Notes: generated by a model from the sequence alone, not told the origin. A stretch of DNA of 64,000 bases from Clostridium sp. DSM 17811 (GCF_018861905.1 NZ_JAHLDU010000021.1:1-64000), one strand, 5' to 3'; positions 33,869 through 44,207 are shown, counted from the stretch's first letter. Translations and numbers: made by a program.

Positions 33869-35773
33869 TTACGTTAATGAAAATACTAATTTCATTAATT
33901 CTTCGATGTTTGAAGCAGTTTTAGTATCAATATCCTTAAGACCAGTAGGTACTTCTTTTTCATTATCACTAGGAAGTATAACTAGCTTAATGCCTTTTCT
34001 TCTTGCACCATAAATCTTTTCAAATATACCGCCTACTGGTTTTATAATTCCTCTTAGAGATATCTCCCCTGTTACTGCAATGTCCTGCCTTAAAGGTTTA
34101 TCTAAAAGTGAACTAATTATACATACAGTTATAGCGGCACCTGCAGATGGTCCATCAATTTTACCTCCACCTACTATATTTACATGTATATCATAATCAT
34201 TAATATCTTTATTAGTGGTTTTTCTTATTACTGACGCAGCATTAAATACTGAGTCCTTAGCCATACTTCCAGCAGTATCATTAAACCTTACATGACCTTT
34301 ACCTTTTTCCTTGGCTTCAAATACTGATGTTTCTATTTCTATAGTCGACCCTATATATCCTGATACTCCAAGTCCATATATATGTCCAACTTCAGCTTTA
34401 ACATCTTTATCTAATTCCTCATATGGAAACAATCTACTTATAGATATAACTTCTAGCAGATCTTTCATATCAATTCTAACTTTAGACTCATCTGATAGTT
34501 CACTATTATGCAATACATATCCATAGGCATCCGCTAAAATATTTATAGCCTTTCTTCCTTCTATAGTATATCTACCAATTGTTTGTGCAACCCCCTCTTC
34601 TATTTCAACTTCTAATTTAGACGCAGCATTTACTACGATATTCTCTATATCCGTCGCAGCTAAAGGCTCAAAATAAACTTCAGTACATCTTGATCTTAGT
34701 GCTGGATTTATTTCAGATGGTTCTTTGGTCGTCGCTCCTATTAAAACAAAATCTGCTGGTGCACCTTTATCAAATAAATATTTTATATATTTAGGTGTAT
34801 TTTCATCTTCAGGATCATAATAAGATGATGAAAATTCAACTCGCTTATCCTCAAGAACCTTAAGTAACTTATTTTGAAGAATACTGTCAAGTTCACCTAT
34901 TTCATCAATAAATAAAACTCCTCCATGAGCTTCTGTTACAAGCCCTGGTTTTGGTTCTGGTATTCCACCCTCAGCTAGGTCTCTTTTACTTCCCTGATAT
35001 ATCGGGTCATGAACTGAACCTAGTAGCGGATTTGTTATTTCTCTTGGATCCCACCTAAGTGTTGTTCCATCTACTTCTACAAACTTAGCCTCTTTATCAT
35101 AAATAGTATAACTTAGTTTTTTTGCTTCCTCAAGAGCAAGTCTTGCAGCCGTCGTCTTACCAACTCCTGGTGGTCCATAAAGAATAATATGTTGAGGATA
35201 TGGCGATGCCATCTTAGATAACAAAGATTTTATAGCTCTTTCTTGCCCAACTATTTCGCTAAAACTCTCGGGTCTTAACATTGCTTGTATATTTTTAGTA
35301 AGTTTTCTGCTATCAAGTGCTTTTAGGTCATCATATTTCTTAATTGTTTTAGCATTTTCTGGACCCTTTTGTTTCTTAATTATCCCTAGTCTAACTTCAT
35401 CAATATATTTGTCTTGTTTCTCCATTAGATTTTTTTCAACTTCTGCTTCAATCTTGTTTTGTACATATCTTTTGGCTATTTCATCGGTTAACCATACATT
35501 GGTACTATCTAACACCTCTTGTATGTTTTTTTCATTAGGCATCATATCTATTCCCTTACCATTGCTGATAATTTTATTTAAAGCATATAATCTTCTATAT
35601 ACGTCTTCACTTTTTATATGTTTTTGAAGTTTAAATTTTATAGTTTTAGCCTTAATACTACCTTCATCTATTACATTCCTCATTATTTCATACAAAACGT
35701 CTATTTGTGTATCTAATGGCAATTCATCTTTTATTAATTGTTCTGCATTTTTATCTTCGTATAATGTCTTCAA
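33869..35773 (-). CDS. lonC: Lon-family protease LonC
   Basis: The 634-residue AAA+ protease has Walker A YGPPGVGKTTAARL, Walker B GGVLFIDEIGEL, and a C-terminal protease domain with catalytic Ser in GPSAGAAITVC and Lys in GGIFEKIYGARRKG. The start is TTG (35773) with AAGGC upstream. LonC proteins are found in clostridia beside standard LonA/LonB. It follows rplI by about 70 bp. Confidence 0.92.
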   Translation of the reverse strand: MKTLYEDKNAEQLIKDELPLDTQIDVLYEIMRNVIDEGSIKAKTIKFKLQKHIKSEDVYRRLYALNKIISNGKGIDMMPNEKNIQEVLDSTNVWLTDEIAKRYVQNKIEAEVEKNLMEKQDKYIDEVRLGIIKKQKGPENAKTIKKYDDLKALDSRKLTKNIQAMLRPESFSEIVGQERAIKSLLSKMASPYPQHIILYGPPGVGKTTAARLALEEAKKLSYTIYDKEAKFVEVDGTTLRWDPREITNPLLGSVHDPIYQGSKRDLAEGGIPEPKPGLVTEAHGGVLFIDEIGELDSILQNKLLKVLEDKRVEFSSSYYDPEDENTPKYIKYLFDKGAPADFVLIGATTKEPSEINPALRSRCTEVYFEPLAATDIENIVVNAASKLEVEIEEGVAQTIGRYTIEGRKAINILADAYGYVLHNSELSDESKVRIDMKDLLEVISISRLFPYEELDKDVKAEVGHIYGLGVSGYIGSTIEIETSVFEAKEKGKGHVRFNDTAGSMAKDSVFNAASVIRKTTNKDINDYDIHVNIVGGGKIDGPSAGAAITVCIISSLLDKPLRQDIAVTGEISLRGIIKPVGGIFEKIYGARRKGIKLVILPSDNEKEVPTGLKDIDTKTASNIEELMKLVFSLT

Positions 35774-35843
35774 ACTTAATACGCCTTAATAAATTGTATT
35801 ATCATTTATTTACTAAAGCGTTACCTCCCTTCGTTTTATATGA

Positions 35844-36287
35844 TTATTCCTCACAAACAAGAACTTTAATTTTAGTAGATATTTCTGGATATATTTTAAT
35901 CTCTACATCATAAGTTCCTAATAATTTTATTGTATCTGTTACTATTTTCTTTTTATCGATATCTAAATTACATTGCTTATTTAATGCTGAAGCTATATCT
36001 TTACTTGTAATTGCTCCAAAAAGTTTTCCATTTTCCCCTGCTTTACCAATTATTTTAACTACTTTATCTTTAAGTGAATTTGCTGTGTTTTGTGCATCCT
36101 CAATTTCGGATGTTTTCTTTTTTCTTTCTATATCGTTCTTCTTGTTTAGTATATGCATATTAGGATCAGTAGCTTCCTCTGCTAATTTCCTTGGAAATAA
36201 ATAATTCCTCGCATATCCATCTGCAGCGTTTAATACATCACCCTTTTTACCCATACTTTTAATATCTTTTAATAATATAATTTTCAT
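35844..36287 (-). CDS. rplI: 50S ribosomal protein L9
   Basis: 147 aa with the L9 signature [27 protein letters not shown] at the N-terminus and a charged central helix. AAAGGAGGA precedes the ATG; the start codon shares one base with the stop codon of gdpP, suggesting translational coupling. Confidence 0.98.
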   Translation of the reverse strand: MKIILLKDIKSMGKKGDVLNAADGYARNYLFPRKLAEEATDPNMHILNKKNDIERKKKTSEIEDAQNTANSLKDKVVKIIGKAGENGKLFGAITSKDIASALNKQCNLDIDKKKIVTDTIKLLGTYDVEIKIYPEISTKIKVLVCEE

Positions 36288-38278
36288 TATTTTTCATCCT
36301 CCTTTAAATATTTTTCTATAGCTTCCTTTACTTTATCTACTACTTCGGAAAGTTTCATGGAAGTAAATTTTGTACCGGCCATAGTCATGTGCCCGCCCCC
36401 ACCTAATGTCTCTAGTATTAACTGTACATTTATTTTTCCAAGGGACCTTCCACTAATAAATATTTCATCTTCTACTTTAACAATAACAAATGATGCTTCA
36501 ATACCCGTAATATTTAGAAGTTCATCAGCAGCCTGAGCCGCAACTACTGTATCTTGTATTTCTTCTGGGCAAACTGCTATCGCAATTTCATTTTTAATCT
36601 CTGCAGATCTTATAATATCAGCTCTCTTTAAGAAAACATTTAGGTCATCAGAAAACATTTTTTTAACATCCATAGTATCTGCACCATGACGCCTTAAAAA
36701 GGCCGCCGCTTCAAAGGTCCTGACTCCTGTTTTAAAACAAAAATTCTTTGTATCTACACATATTCCAGCTAAAAGGCTTACCGCTTCTATATGCCTAAGC
36801 GATGGTTTATCTACCATATATTGAATCATCTCAGTAACTAATTCGGCGGTAGATGATGCGTATGTTTCCATATAACTAAGAACTGCACCTTGTATAAAAT
36901 CTTGTGCCTTTCTATGATGATCGATTATAACTACTTTCTCAACTTCTTTAACTATTTCTAAATTCTGTACGTGACTTGCATTATGAACATCTACTAATAT
37001 AAGTAGACTATTTGAATTTTTAACATTTTTAAATTTTTCACCAGTTATAAAAGTATTTTTGTACTGCTCATCATCAAGTATTATATCCATCATGCTTTTT
37101 ATTCCACTATTTATTCCTTCAAGAATAATATAACACTCTTTGTCTAAACTCTTAATAACGCTATATAACCCAATAGCCGCACCTAAACAATCAGGATCAG
37201 CGTTTTTGTGACCCATGATAAAAATTATATTGCTCTCATTTACTAACTCCATTAATGCATGAGCTATAACTCTTGCACGGACTTTGGTCCTCTTCTCAAC
37301 TTCTTTTGTTTTCCCACCAAAGAAAGATAATTTATCACCTTTTTTTACAACTACTTGATCACCACCACGACCTAATGCAAGTTCCTTCGCAGAAGTCGCA
37401 AATTCATAATTCTTCAGTGGTGTATCTTGGCCCCTACCAACGCCTATGCTTAAAGTAACTGCAAGTTTATTACCGTTACTTATCTCACGAACACTATCTA
37501 ATATGTCAAATTTCTTTTCTATTTCTTTTTCAATGTACTTGTCTTGAACTATAATAACATACTTATTAGATGTATACTTCTTTACCATAGCATTAACACT
37601 CTGACTATAGCTATTTATTGTCCTCTCAATTTCTGCTACAAGCATTGGTGCCTTATCTTCTTCTGTAGTTTTTATAACATCATCAAGGTTATCAACTTCC
37701 ACAAGCATTATACTTTCTCGATCACCATTAATGCCATTAATAAGATTAGTTTTTTCAGTTATATCATAAAAATATAAGAGCATAATCTTATCTTTAACAT
37801 TTTTATTCTCATTTGTATCCACAATATTTGTGTAGATTTCATAACATTTATTTTTTATTTTAATATTTGGGAATATATTCTTTTTACCCTCTAAAACTTG
37901 TTTTAAATTAAGTTCCTTTATTATGTCTCTAATGTTTTTGTTTAAAAGATCTTCCCCTTCGAGCATTGTTGTTACACTTTGATTGTACCATAAAACGTTT
38001 CCCGTATACCCAATTATTATTAACGGAAAGGGAAGTTTTACTAAAGTGCTTGTAGTTGCTATATCCAGTTTAGATGAAAAATTTTCGATAAATATTTTCC
38101 ATTCATTTTTTTTAATTTTAGAATTGTATATATTATATACTACAAGCATTGCGTATAAACCAAGCGCTACAAGTCCCACTTGAAAATGCCCATAATAAAA
38201 TATTATATATATGAGTATGGCCATGGTCACCATATATATTTTATTATTAACATTAAAATAATTATATTTGTTATCCAT
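36287..38278 (-). CDS. gdpP: Cyclic-di-AMP phosphodiesterase GdpP
   Basis: Two N-terminal membrane helices, a PAS-like domain (residues about 75-165), a degenerate GGDEF domain, and a C-terminal DHH/DHHA1 phosphodiesterase with [22 protein letters not shown] and [10 protein letters not shown]. The ATG at 38278 has GGGGTG six bases upstream; the GTG at 38287 lies inside that site and is not used. 663 aa. It hydrolyses c-di-AMP, which controls osmotic balance and wall tension. Confidence 0.95.
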   Translation of the reverse strand: MDNKYNYFNVNNKIYMVTMAILIYIIFYYGHFQVGLVALGLYAMLVVYNIYNSKIKKNEWKIFIENFSSKLDIATTSTLVKLPFPLIIIGYTGNVLWYNQSVTTMLEGEDLLNKNIRDIIKELNLKQVLEGKKNIFPNIKIKNKCYEIYTNIVDTNENKNVKDKIMLLYFYDITEKTNLINGINGDRESIMLVEVDNLDDVIKTTEEDKAPMLVAEIERTINSYSQSVNAMVKKYTSNKYVIIVQDKYIEKEIEKKFDILDSVREISNGNKLAVTLSIGVGRGQDTPLKNYEFATSAKELALGRGGDQVVVKKGDKLSFFGGKTKEVEKRTKVRARVIAHALMELVNESNIIFIMGHKNADPDCLGAAIGLYSVIKSLDKECYIILEGINSGIKSMMDIILDDEQYKNTFITGEKFKNVKNSNSLLILVDVHNASHVQNLEIVKEVEKVVIIDHHRKAQDFIQGAVLSYMETYASSTAELVTEMIQYMVDKPSLRHIEAVSLLAGICVDTKNFCFKTGVRTFEAAAFLRRHGADTMDVKKMFSDDLNVFLKRADIIRSAEIKNEIAIAVCPEEIQDTVVAAQAADELLNITGIEASFVIVKVEDEIFISGRSLGKINVQLILETLGGGGHMTMAGTKFTSMKLSEVVDKVKEAIEKYLKEDEK

Positions 38279-38292
38279 AATTAGCACCCCAA

Positions 38293-39300
38293 TTATTTTC
38301 TTCTGATTCTATATGGATCAAGCTTTCTAAAATCAAAAGCCATTTCCATGAGTCCTATTGAAAAGTAAATACTGCTTAGAGGAGAAATCATTGTTAAACC
38401 TAAAATCAATATTACTATTGGTTTAGATAATTTTTTTTTCACTCTTAAATAATATGTACTTGCTGCAAGTCCATTTACAATAAATACAATCTGCACCAGA
38501 AACTGAGAAGAACTTCGTATATACTTCCCACCGGTTATATTCTTTGATGCAAGAATTATGCCTATACATACCACCCCTATTAAAACAGCACCTACTATGT
38601 TAGAAACGCAAATTTTGCTAAAAGGTAATACTGGCTCCATCTTATAGTTTAGCTTGTTTAGTATCGCTCTAGACACTATATAATTCAAATAAGCTGATAT
38701 TAATGCGTTGATAAAAATAGCTGTTGGTATTATTGCCAAAAATAAAGCAACATCAATTTTATTTATCATTTCATAACTTCTATCTAAAACCTTTAATTGA
38801 TCGGGAGTAATACCATTTTGCATATAAGTATTTTTTGCTCCATCAATTGATATTTTCATCGCTTTCTTTATAACCCCAATGAATCTAGAACTAAAATCCA
38901 TAAAATTGACTTTTGCTATGAATGACAAAGAAAAAGCTATTGTTAGTACATTTGATATTGAACATGCTATAGTTAAAAATAATAAGGTTATAGATGACCC
39001 TTTGCTTTTCTTAACACAATAACCAAGCACTATGCCAATAACGATACAAGGGATAGCTGCATATATTGCCCTTATTGGATTAAATAATATAGATGTTAAA
39101 ATTATGCTGAGGAATATAGCAGTAACTGTTACCTTTTTATTATACCTTATATAAAGTATTGCTACAGGAATTGGTAATATTAATGTTCCTATAAATGACA
39201 CCATTGGCAAGTAGCTCGTTAAAATCATTATTACCGAAATTATAACAGATATAAGAGCGGCCTCTACAATAGCCTTCGTACTATAATTTTTATTTCCCAT
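38293..39300 (-). CDS. DUF2232 membrane protein (YybS-like)
   Basis: The 335-residue protein has about eight hydrophobic helices. It has the DUF2232 region with LILPIPVAILYIRYNKK and GIVLGYCVKKSKGSS, and it lies directly upstream of gdpP as YybS does in Bacillus. ATG at 39300 has GGAGGATAAG upstream; a start four codons earlier would place this site inside the gene. Function unknown. Confidence 0.85.
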   Translation of the reverse strand: MGNKNYSTKAIVEAALISVIISVIMILTSYLPMVSFIGTLILPIPVAILYIRYNKKVTVTAIFLSIILTSILFNPIRAIYAAIPCIVIGIVLGYCVKKSKGSSITLLFLTIACSISNVLTIAFSLSFIAKVNFMDFSSRFIGVIKKAMKISIDGAKNTYMQNGITPDQLKVLDRSYEMINKIDVALFLAIIPTAIFINALISAYLNYIVSRAILNKLNYKMEPVLPFSKICVSNIVGAVLIGVVCIGIILASKNITGGKYIRSSSQFLVQIVFIVNGLAASTYYLRVKKKLSKPIVILILGLTMISPLSSIYFSIGLMEMAFDFRKLDPYRIRRK

Positions 39301-39315
39301 CTTATCCTCCATTAC

Positions 39316-39630
39316 TTATCGACCCTTTAGGTGCGTATAGAGTTTACTTAAGTCTTTTCCTTCCTTTTCTATATTATCTCCCTCAACTATTCCCACCTTT
39401 AGCTTCTTTTTCATGCTCTCATCCACTGCAATATTTGAATATCCTAACCTTTCACCTAATATATATAAAAGTATTATTGCCCCTGAAATACAATCTAGTA
39501 TTGCATCTTGGGCAACATTACTTCCTTTACTTAGCAACTTGAAGAAATCACCTATTATACATAATAGCTCAGCCTTCAAACTTTCAATTAACTTAACATT
39601 AGACATTATATTAAAATCATCCCTTTTCAT
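39316..39630 (-). CDS. MazG-like family protein
   Basis: A 104-residue helical protein of the short MazG-like group, found between rpsR and the YybS gene in clostridia. The segment LIESLKAELLCIIGDFFKLLS followed by AQDAILDCISGAIILLYILGE matches its helical pattern. It lacks the full catalytic acidic set of true MazG, so activity as a nucleotide pyrophosphohydrolase is uncertain. Confidence 0.75.
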   Translation of the reverse strand: MKRDDFNIMSNVKLIESLKAELLCIIGDFFKLLSKGSNVAQDAILDCISGAIILLYILGERLGYSNIAVDESMKKKLKVGIVEGDNIEKEGKDLSKLYTHLKGR

Positions 39631-39866
39631 AGTATATCATCTCCCCTTGTAGGCTTATGCTTATAACTCTATTTTAGTTAGTTTTCTATATTTATGCAAC
39701 TAAAGTTTGTTTCTATTCTAAACAAAATCAACTAACATCCAATATTTACATGTTTACATTTTATGGGTTGCAATTATAAGTATACTACAAATTACACTTG
39801 ATGATATATAATTTTACATTTATATTTTCATTATTAATTAAAATATTTAATTTGCCTTTAAAAAAA

Positions 39867-39897
39867 TAAAAGCAGCCACCTTAAGGCGCTGCTTTTA
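39867..39897 (-). terminator. Terminator of the rpsF-ssb-rpsR operon
   Basis: TAAAAGCAGC / GCTGCTTTTA stem with an inner CCTTAAGG self-pairing part, followed by a T-rich run on the minus strand. The rest of the 39631-39924 spacer is A/T-rich without a gene. Confidence 0.85.
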
Positions 39898-39924
39898 GTC
39901 ATTTATTATGTATAGAAAAGTTTT

Positions 39925-40188
39925 CTATTCAGTAGTAAATGGTAGTAATGCTATATTTCTTGCTCTTTTTATAGATACAGTAAGCATTCTTTGATGTTTT
40001 GCACAGTTTCCAGAAATTCTTCTAGGAAGAATCTTTCCTCTTTCTGTAACATATTTTCTTAATTTATTTATGTCTTTATAGTCGATTGCAGTTGCCTTAT
40101 CCATACAGAAAGCACAAACTTTTCTTTTCATTCTCTTTCTGTTACCACCGGCACCGCCGCCGCTTCTTTTATGATCATTCATAGCCAT
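39925..40188 (-). CDS. rpsR: 30S ribosomal protein S18
   Basis: 87 aa. The S18 signature is visible as [20 protein letters not shown] followed by [21 protein letters not shown]-terminal basic [12 protein letters not shown]. It ends the rpsF-ssb-rpsR operon. Confidence 0.98.
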   Translation of the reverse strand: MAMNDHKRSGGGAGGNRKRMKRKVCAFCMDKATAIDYKDINKLRKYVTERGKILPRRISGNCAKHQRMLTVSIKRARNIALLPFTTE

Positions 40189-40213
40189 TGTTTTTTTCCC
40201 TCCTTACCTAATA

Positions 40214-40654
40214 TTAGAATGGTATATCTCCATCATCAATTGGTGTTATATCGCTAGCACTTCCAAAATCATTAGATTTAGTATTTGCTTCGCTACTATT
40301 TCCACCTTGATTAGTATTCGTGTCTGACGATTTATTTCCTCCCCATTCAAGGAAGTCAACTTCATCAGCAATTACTTCAGTAACATATCTCCTAGTTCCA
40401 TCTTTAGCCTCATAATTTCTAGTTTGAATGTTTCCAGAGACGCTTAAAAGCTTACCTTTACTCATGTAATTAGCAGTAGCTTCGGCTTGCTTTCCAAATA
40501 CCACTATTGGTATAAAGTCTGCATCTGGTTGACCTTCTCTTTTAAATCTTCTATTAACGGCTACAGTGAAAGTGGCTACAGCTGTTCCTGTTCCTTGAGC
40601 GAATTTAAGCTCAGGATCTTTTGTTAATCTACCAACTAAAACAACTTTATTCAT
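40214..40654 (-). CDS. ssb: Single-stranded DNA-binding protein
   Basis: 146 aa with the OB-fold start MNKVVLVGRLTKDPEL, the DNA-contact region and a Gly/Asn/Ser-rich tail ending in the acidic tip PIDDGDIPF, which binds partner proteins. Located between rpsF and rpsR as in most Firmicutes. Confidence 0.98.
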   Translation of the reverse strand: MNKVVLVGRLTKDPELKFAQGTGTAVATFTVAVNRRFKREGQPDADFIPIVVFGKQAEATANYMSKGKLLSVSGNIQTRNYEAKDGTRRYVTEVIADEVDFLEWGGNKSSDTNTNQGGNSSEANTKSNDFGSASDITPIDDGDIPF

Positions 40655-40665
40655 AAAAGCACCAC

Positions 40666-40953
40666 CTATTTTTCTGGATTTATTATGATATGTCTTATAA
40701 CACTGTCAGTAATTCTGAATACTCTATCTAATTCTTTAGGTAATTCTGGATTTGCATTGAAATTGATTAATGTATAGTGACCTTCACCAACTTTTTGTAT
40801 TTCATAAGCTAGTTTTCTTTTGCCCCACGCATCAACATTTTCAATTTCTCCACCATTATTTTCTATTACACCTTTAAACTTTTCAACGTTAGCTTTAACA
40901 GCTTCTTCGTCTAATGAAGGATGTAATATGAATATAGTTTCATATTTTCTCAT
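40666..40953 (-). CDS. rpsF: 30S ribosomal protein S6
   Basis: 95 aa reading MRKYETIFILHPSLDEEAV, with NVDAWGKRKLAYEIQK. The ATG at 40953 has GGAGGTG six bases upstream; a GTG three codons earlier lies inside that site. The leader (40964-41010) likely holds an S6-S18 autoregulatory RNA. Confidence 0.97.
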   Translation of the reverse strand: MRKYETIFILHPSLDEEAVKANVEKFKGVIENNGGEIENVDAWGKRKLAYEIQKVGEGHYTLINFNANPELPKELDRVFRITDSVIRHIIINPEK

Positions 40954-40963
40954 TAATTTCACC

Positions 40964-41010
40964 TCCTCCCCTCGGACTAACGGCCATGCATTGCACGGCA
41001 GGGATTACAA
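40964..41010 (-). ncRNA. Putative ribosomal S6 leader (S6:S18 autoregulation)
   Basis: In the A/T-rich spacer a G/C-rich run on the minus strand contains GCCGTGCAATGCATGGC, which can form a stem with inner TGCA/TGCA and GCC/GGC, between outer CCCT and AGGGG strands that include the ribosome binding site. CCG motifs, known to be bound by S6:S18 in other bacteria, appear in the single-stranded parts. The structure was traced by hand. Confidence 0.5.
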
Positions 41011-41049
41011 TAATAGATTATATCATTTAATTTTTAAAAAATCAAGTAA

Positions 41050-41268
41050 TTATTCCTTAGTAATTCCTTTTTCTTTATTTAATGCATTTTCTTTTATTAT
41101 TTTCTTTACTCCTGAGTCAAACTTAACTCTTGGAAGCATAACTATTCTCGCACACCCTAAACATTTTATTTTAATATCTGCACCCAATCTAATTATTTCC
41201 CAGTCTTTACTACCACAAGGGTGAACTTTTTTCATTTCAACAATATCTCCTAAATTAAATACTTTCAT
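41050..41268 (-). CDS. DUF951 family protein
   Basis: The 72-residue protein matches [23 protein letters not shown] and [14 protein letters not shown] typical of the family, with Cys residues in HPCGS and CLGCAR that suggest metal binding. The ATG at 41268 is favoured over the GTG four codons earlier because the AAGGTGGG lies before it. The family usually sits upstream of rpsF. Confidence 0.9.
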   Translation of the reverse strand: MKVFNLGDIVEMKKVHPCGSKDWEIIRLGADIKIKCLGCARIVMLPRVKFDSGVKKIIKENALNKEKGITKE

Positions 41269-41351
41269 CAAACATCCCACCTTCCCTTAATTGTTAATCC
41301 ATCTTTTTTAAAGCTGTTCATAATTTTTTTCAAACTGTATTATAATTTAAA

Positions 41352-41603
41352 CTATATGATAATATTTTTTACACTTTCCCCATTATTCATAAAAATTTCC
41401 TTCACTTTAATGTTTTCTGCTTTTATGAGGTTAATAATACCTTGAATGTCTTCTTCACATACCTTTAAACTAATTCCACAACTTTTAGTTATATATGTTG
41501 GCGTCGGAATAACTACTACTTTAATTTGTTTTTTTACAGTTTCCCTTTCAGCCTTCATAGCCTCATGTGTATTTTGAAACGTTACTATATAATGCTTACT
41601 CAT
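41352..41603 (-). CDS. DUF3343 family protein, probable sulfur/selenium carrier-like
   Basis: The 83-residue protein matches the DUF3343 pattern: TFQNTHEAMKAERE at the start and IPTPTYITKSCGISLKVCEED, whose Cys residues are in KSCG and KVCEED. DUF3343 genes often adjoin cysteine desulfurase or selenium genes; the divergent gene at 41944 is of that kind. The role is inferred from neighbours. Confidence 0.88.
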   Translation of the reverse strand: MSKHYIVTFQNTHEAMKAERETVKKQIKVVVIPTPTYITKSCGISLKVCEEDIQGIINLIKAENIKVKEIFMNNGESVKNIII

Positions 41604-41839
41604 TATTTTTCACCCTATTTCTTTACCTTATAGTTTTTATGTTTTCTAAAGCTGTTCGGTTCATATACATTTACCTAACTTTCGATTATAATATTGTATT
41701 ATATGGAAATTTAAAAATATGTATTTTTATTGAAATGACCATGGTTTTTATCTTATATAAAATTAAACATCTATCACATATAATAAACTTTACCAACAAT
41801 ATATTTTTTATAGATAATTTTATTATAATCTATTTATAG

Positions 41840-41905
41840 TTATAATTATAGGAAAACAGCATCTAAACCTTATTATTTGTAATATTTTATTTCCTATAGC
41901 TATAA
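41840..41905. repeat. Imperfect inverted repeat in the divergent spacer
   Basis: TTATAATTATAGGAAA pairs with TTTCCTATAGCTATAA at 14 of 16 positions. It overlaps the candidate promoter of the gene at 41944 and may be an operator. Nothing else was found in the 41604-41943 spacer. Confidence 0.45.
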
Positions 41906-41906
41906 T
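41877..41906 (+). promoter_or_regulatory. Candidate promoter of the aminotransferase-V gene
   Basis: TTGTAA (41877-41882), 18 bp, then TATAAT (41901-41906), about 38 bp before the ATG at 41944. Confidence 0.5.
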
Positions 41907-41943
41907 CAAAATATTAATCTATTGTTTAAAATTGGAGGAACTT

Positions 41944-43098
41944 ATGAAAATATATTTAGATAATGCTGCAACTACATTCCCTAAGCCACCAAAAGTATAT
42001 ACATCAATGATGAATTATATGATGAATATTGGATCAAATCCAGGTAGGGGAGCGTCTAGCACTTCTCTCGCTGGAAACAGAGTTATTTTAAATTGCAGAT
42101 ACGCATTAATGGATTTCTTTCATTTTGATAAAGTTGAAAATGTAATTTTCACTCCAAATGTTACTACTTCATTAAACACTCTTATAAAATCTTGTGTGCA
42201 AAAAGGCTGGCACATAATAACCTCATCAATGGATCATAATGCTACTCTAAGGCCCTTAAGTTCTCTTGCTAAGCAAGGCATAATAGAACTAGATATAATT
42301 CCTTGTTCAAAAAATGGTTTAATCAGTGTTGATGACTTTATAAATACACTTAAACCTAATACAAAATTAGTTGTTTTATCTCAAGCATCAAATATTATTG
42401 GAAGCATTCAGCCACTCGAGACTATCGGCAAAATATGCAAAGACAAAGATATATATTTTATTATAGACGTCGCCCAAACTGCCGGTGTATTACCCATTGA
42501 TTTCTATAAATTAAATTGCAATGCCCTAGCTTTTACAGGACATAAAAGTTTACTTGGGCCTCAAGGCACAGGTGGTTTTTTAATTGATGATAAATTAAAT
42601 GAAATATGCTCATCGTTTATAGAAGGGGGCACAGGCAGTCTGTCATCCAGCATTATTCAACCAGATTTTTTACCTGATAAATTTGAGAGCGGTACATTAA
42701 ATGCCCCAGGTATAGCAGGACTTTTAGAAGGTATTAATTATATTAATGACAAAGGAATAGATTCCATTCGCGAAAATGAAGAATATTTATGTAAAAAACT
42801 TATAGATGGCCTTTTAAATACTACTTCCATTAATGTTTATGGTGATCCCTGTGTTTCTACAAGAACTTCTACAATATCTATTAATTCAACTAAAATTGAC
42901 AATTCCCAGCTTGGCTTTATTCTAGATAATGAATATGGAATTACAACAAGAACTGGCCTGCACTGTGCACCCCTTGCTCATAAAAGTATTGGAACTTACC
43001 CAGCTGGTACTTTAAGATTTGGCATCGGTCCATTTAATGATAGCAAAGACATTGACTATACACTTAGCTCTCTTAATTCTATTATTAGAAAGGTGTGA
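41944..43098 (+). CDS. Aminotransferase class V / cysteine desulfurase-like enzyme
   Basis: A 384-residue PLP enzyme with the Lys motif FTGHKSLLGPQGTGG and the active-site Cys loop in TRTGLHCAPLAHKSIG (SufS/selenocysteine-lyase type). The ATG at 41944 has GGAGG five bases upstream, so the TTG four codons earlier is rejected. It would supply sulfur (or selenium) as persulfide. The DUF3343 gene on the other strand is a possible partner. Confidence 0.88.
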   Translation: MKIYLDNAATTFPKPPKVYTSMMNYMMNIGSNPGRGASSTSLAGNRVILNCRYALMDFFHFDKVENVIFTPNVTTSLNTLIKSCVQKGWHIITSSMDHNATLRPLSSLAKQGIIELDIIPCSKNGLISVDDFINTLKPNTKLVVLSQASNIIGSIQPLETIGKICKDKDIYFIIDVAQTAGVLPIDFYKLNCNALAFTGHKSLLGPQGTGGFLIDDKLNEICSSFIEGGTGSLSSSIIQPDFLPDKFESGTLNAPGIAGLLEGINYINDKGIDSIRENEEYLCKKLIDGLLNTTSINVYGDPCVSTRTSTISINSTKIDNSQLGFILDNEYGITTRTGLHCAPLAHKSIGTYPAGTLRFGIGPFNDSKDIDYTLSSLNSIIRKV

Positions 43099-43108
43099 TT
43101 TTATTTAC

Positions 43109-44161
43109 ATGGAAAACATTCTAAAAAAAATAGATAAATTAACTATCTTCTTCGTCTTATACACATTTGTTTTTATAATTTTTTTTGGAACTATAGCCTA
43201 TACGCTTCCTTTTGTATTCGCTTTTATTTTAGCCTCATTCCTTAAAAAACCAACAAGATATTTAATGATAAATTTCAAGATAAAAAATGCTACAGCTTCA
43301 TTACTTACAACAAGCATATTCTTCACTTTTATTATTATATTATTTTCTTTAATTATCACCACTTTAACCTCAGAATCAATACAACTTGGAAAGAACATTC
43401 AATTATATATCACCTTAAACAAGGAAATTCTATTGAATTTTTTTAATAATTTACAAAATTATTATAAAAATTTAGATCCAAGTATAATTAGTAATATTGA
43501 ATCCAATATTACTAATTATATAACTAAAACCATAAATATTAGTATGAACGCTTCCACAAAAATATTTTCACAAACTTTAGGTTTTGTATCTACCATCCCT
43601 TACGTTTTAATGGTTTTATTATTTACGCTACTTACTACATATTTTTTCACAAGGGATTTATCGTCTTTAAATAGAAAAACCTTTAATATAATTCCCCCTA
43701 AAAGTGAAGATAGAATCCATTATATATTTGATGAGTCAAAAAAAATGCTTAAAAACTATTTACTTTCTTACTTACTTATAATCACTATAACATTTTTAGA
43801 AACATTAGTTGTTTTCTTAGTTTTTAGGGTAAAATACGCTGTAACCTTAAGTATATTATGTGGCATATTTGATTTACTCCCTATTTTTGGTATAGGAGCT
43901 GTATATCTTCCAATAATAATAATATTTTTTATTTCTAAAAATGTTATTGCAGCTTTGGGCCTTCTAATATCTTATATAATTATAACTATAATAAGGCAGG
44001 TTATTGAACCTAAGATTGTGTCTCAATCACTAGGTCTTCACCCAGTCGCAGTGCTTGCTGCTATCTTTATAGGGCTTAAAGCAAATGGTATTGTCGGAAT
44101 ATTATTTTGTATGTTTTTATTAATTTCTTACAATATATTGAAAAAGGTTGATGTATTATAG
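43109..44161 (+). CDS. AI-2E/YtvI-like membrane protein
   Basis: The 350-residue protein has about eight membrane helices and the PF01594 (AI-2E transporter) motifs, including VKYAVTLSILCGIFDLLPIFG and a long extracytoplasmic helix region. In Bacillus YtvI is a sporulation membrane protein; here no sporulation promoter was checked. The ATG at 43109 is chosen; a longer frame from 43019 overlaps the preceding gene. Confidence 0.82.
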   Translation: MENILKKIDKLTIFFVLYTFVFIIFFGTIAYTLPFVFAFILASFLKKPTRYLMINFKIKNATASLLTTSIFFTFIIILFSLIITTLTSESIQLGKNIQLYITLNKEILLNFFNNLQNYYKNLDPSIISNIESNITNYITKTINISMNASTKIFSQTLGFVSTIPYVLMVLLFTLLTTYFFTRDLSSLNRKTFNIIPPKSEDRIHYIFDESKKMLKNYLLSYLLIITITFLETLVVFLVFRVKYAVTLSILCGIFDLLPIFGIGAVYLPIIIIFFISKNVIAALGLLISYIIITIIRQVIEPKIVSQSLGLHPVAVLAAIFIGLKANGIVGILFCMFLLISYNILKKVDVL

Positions 44162-44164
44162 AAT

Positions 44165-44207
44165 ATAAAACCTCCTATGTGGTTAAAATCCAAATAGGAG
44201 GTTTTAT
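44165..44207 (+). terminator. Terminator-like hairpin that contains the yyaC ribosome binding site
   Basis: ATAAAACCTCCTAT pairs perfectly with ATAGGAGGTTTTAT (44194-44207). The AGGAGG ribosome binding site (44196-44201) lies in the right arm. The arm ends in TTTTAT, giving a weak T-run, so it can act as terminator of the AI-2E gene and mask the yyaC site in read-through transcripts. Confidence 0.7.
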
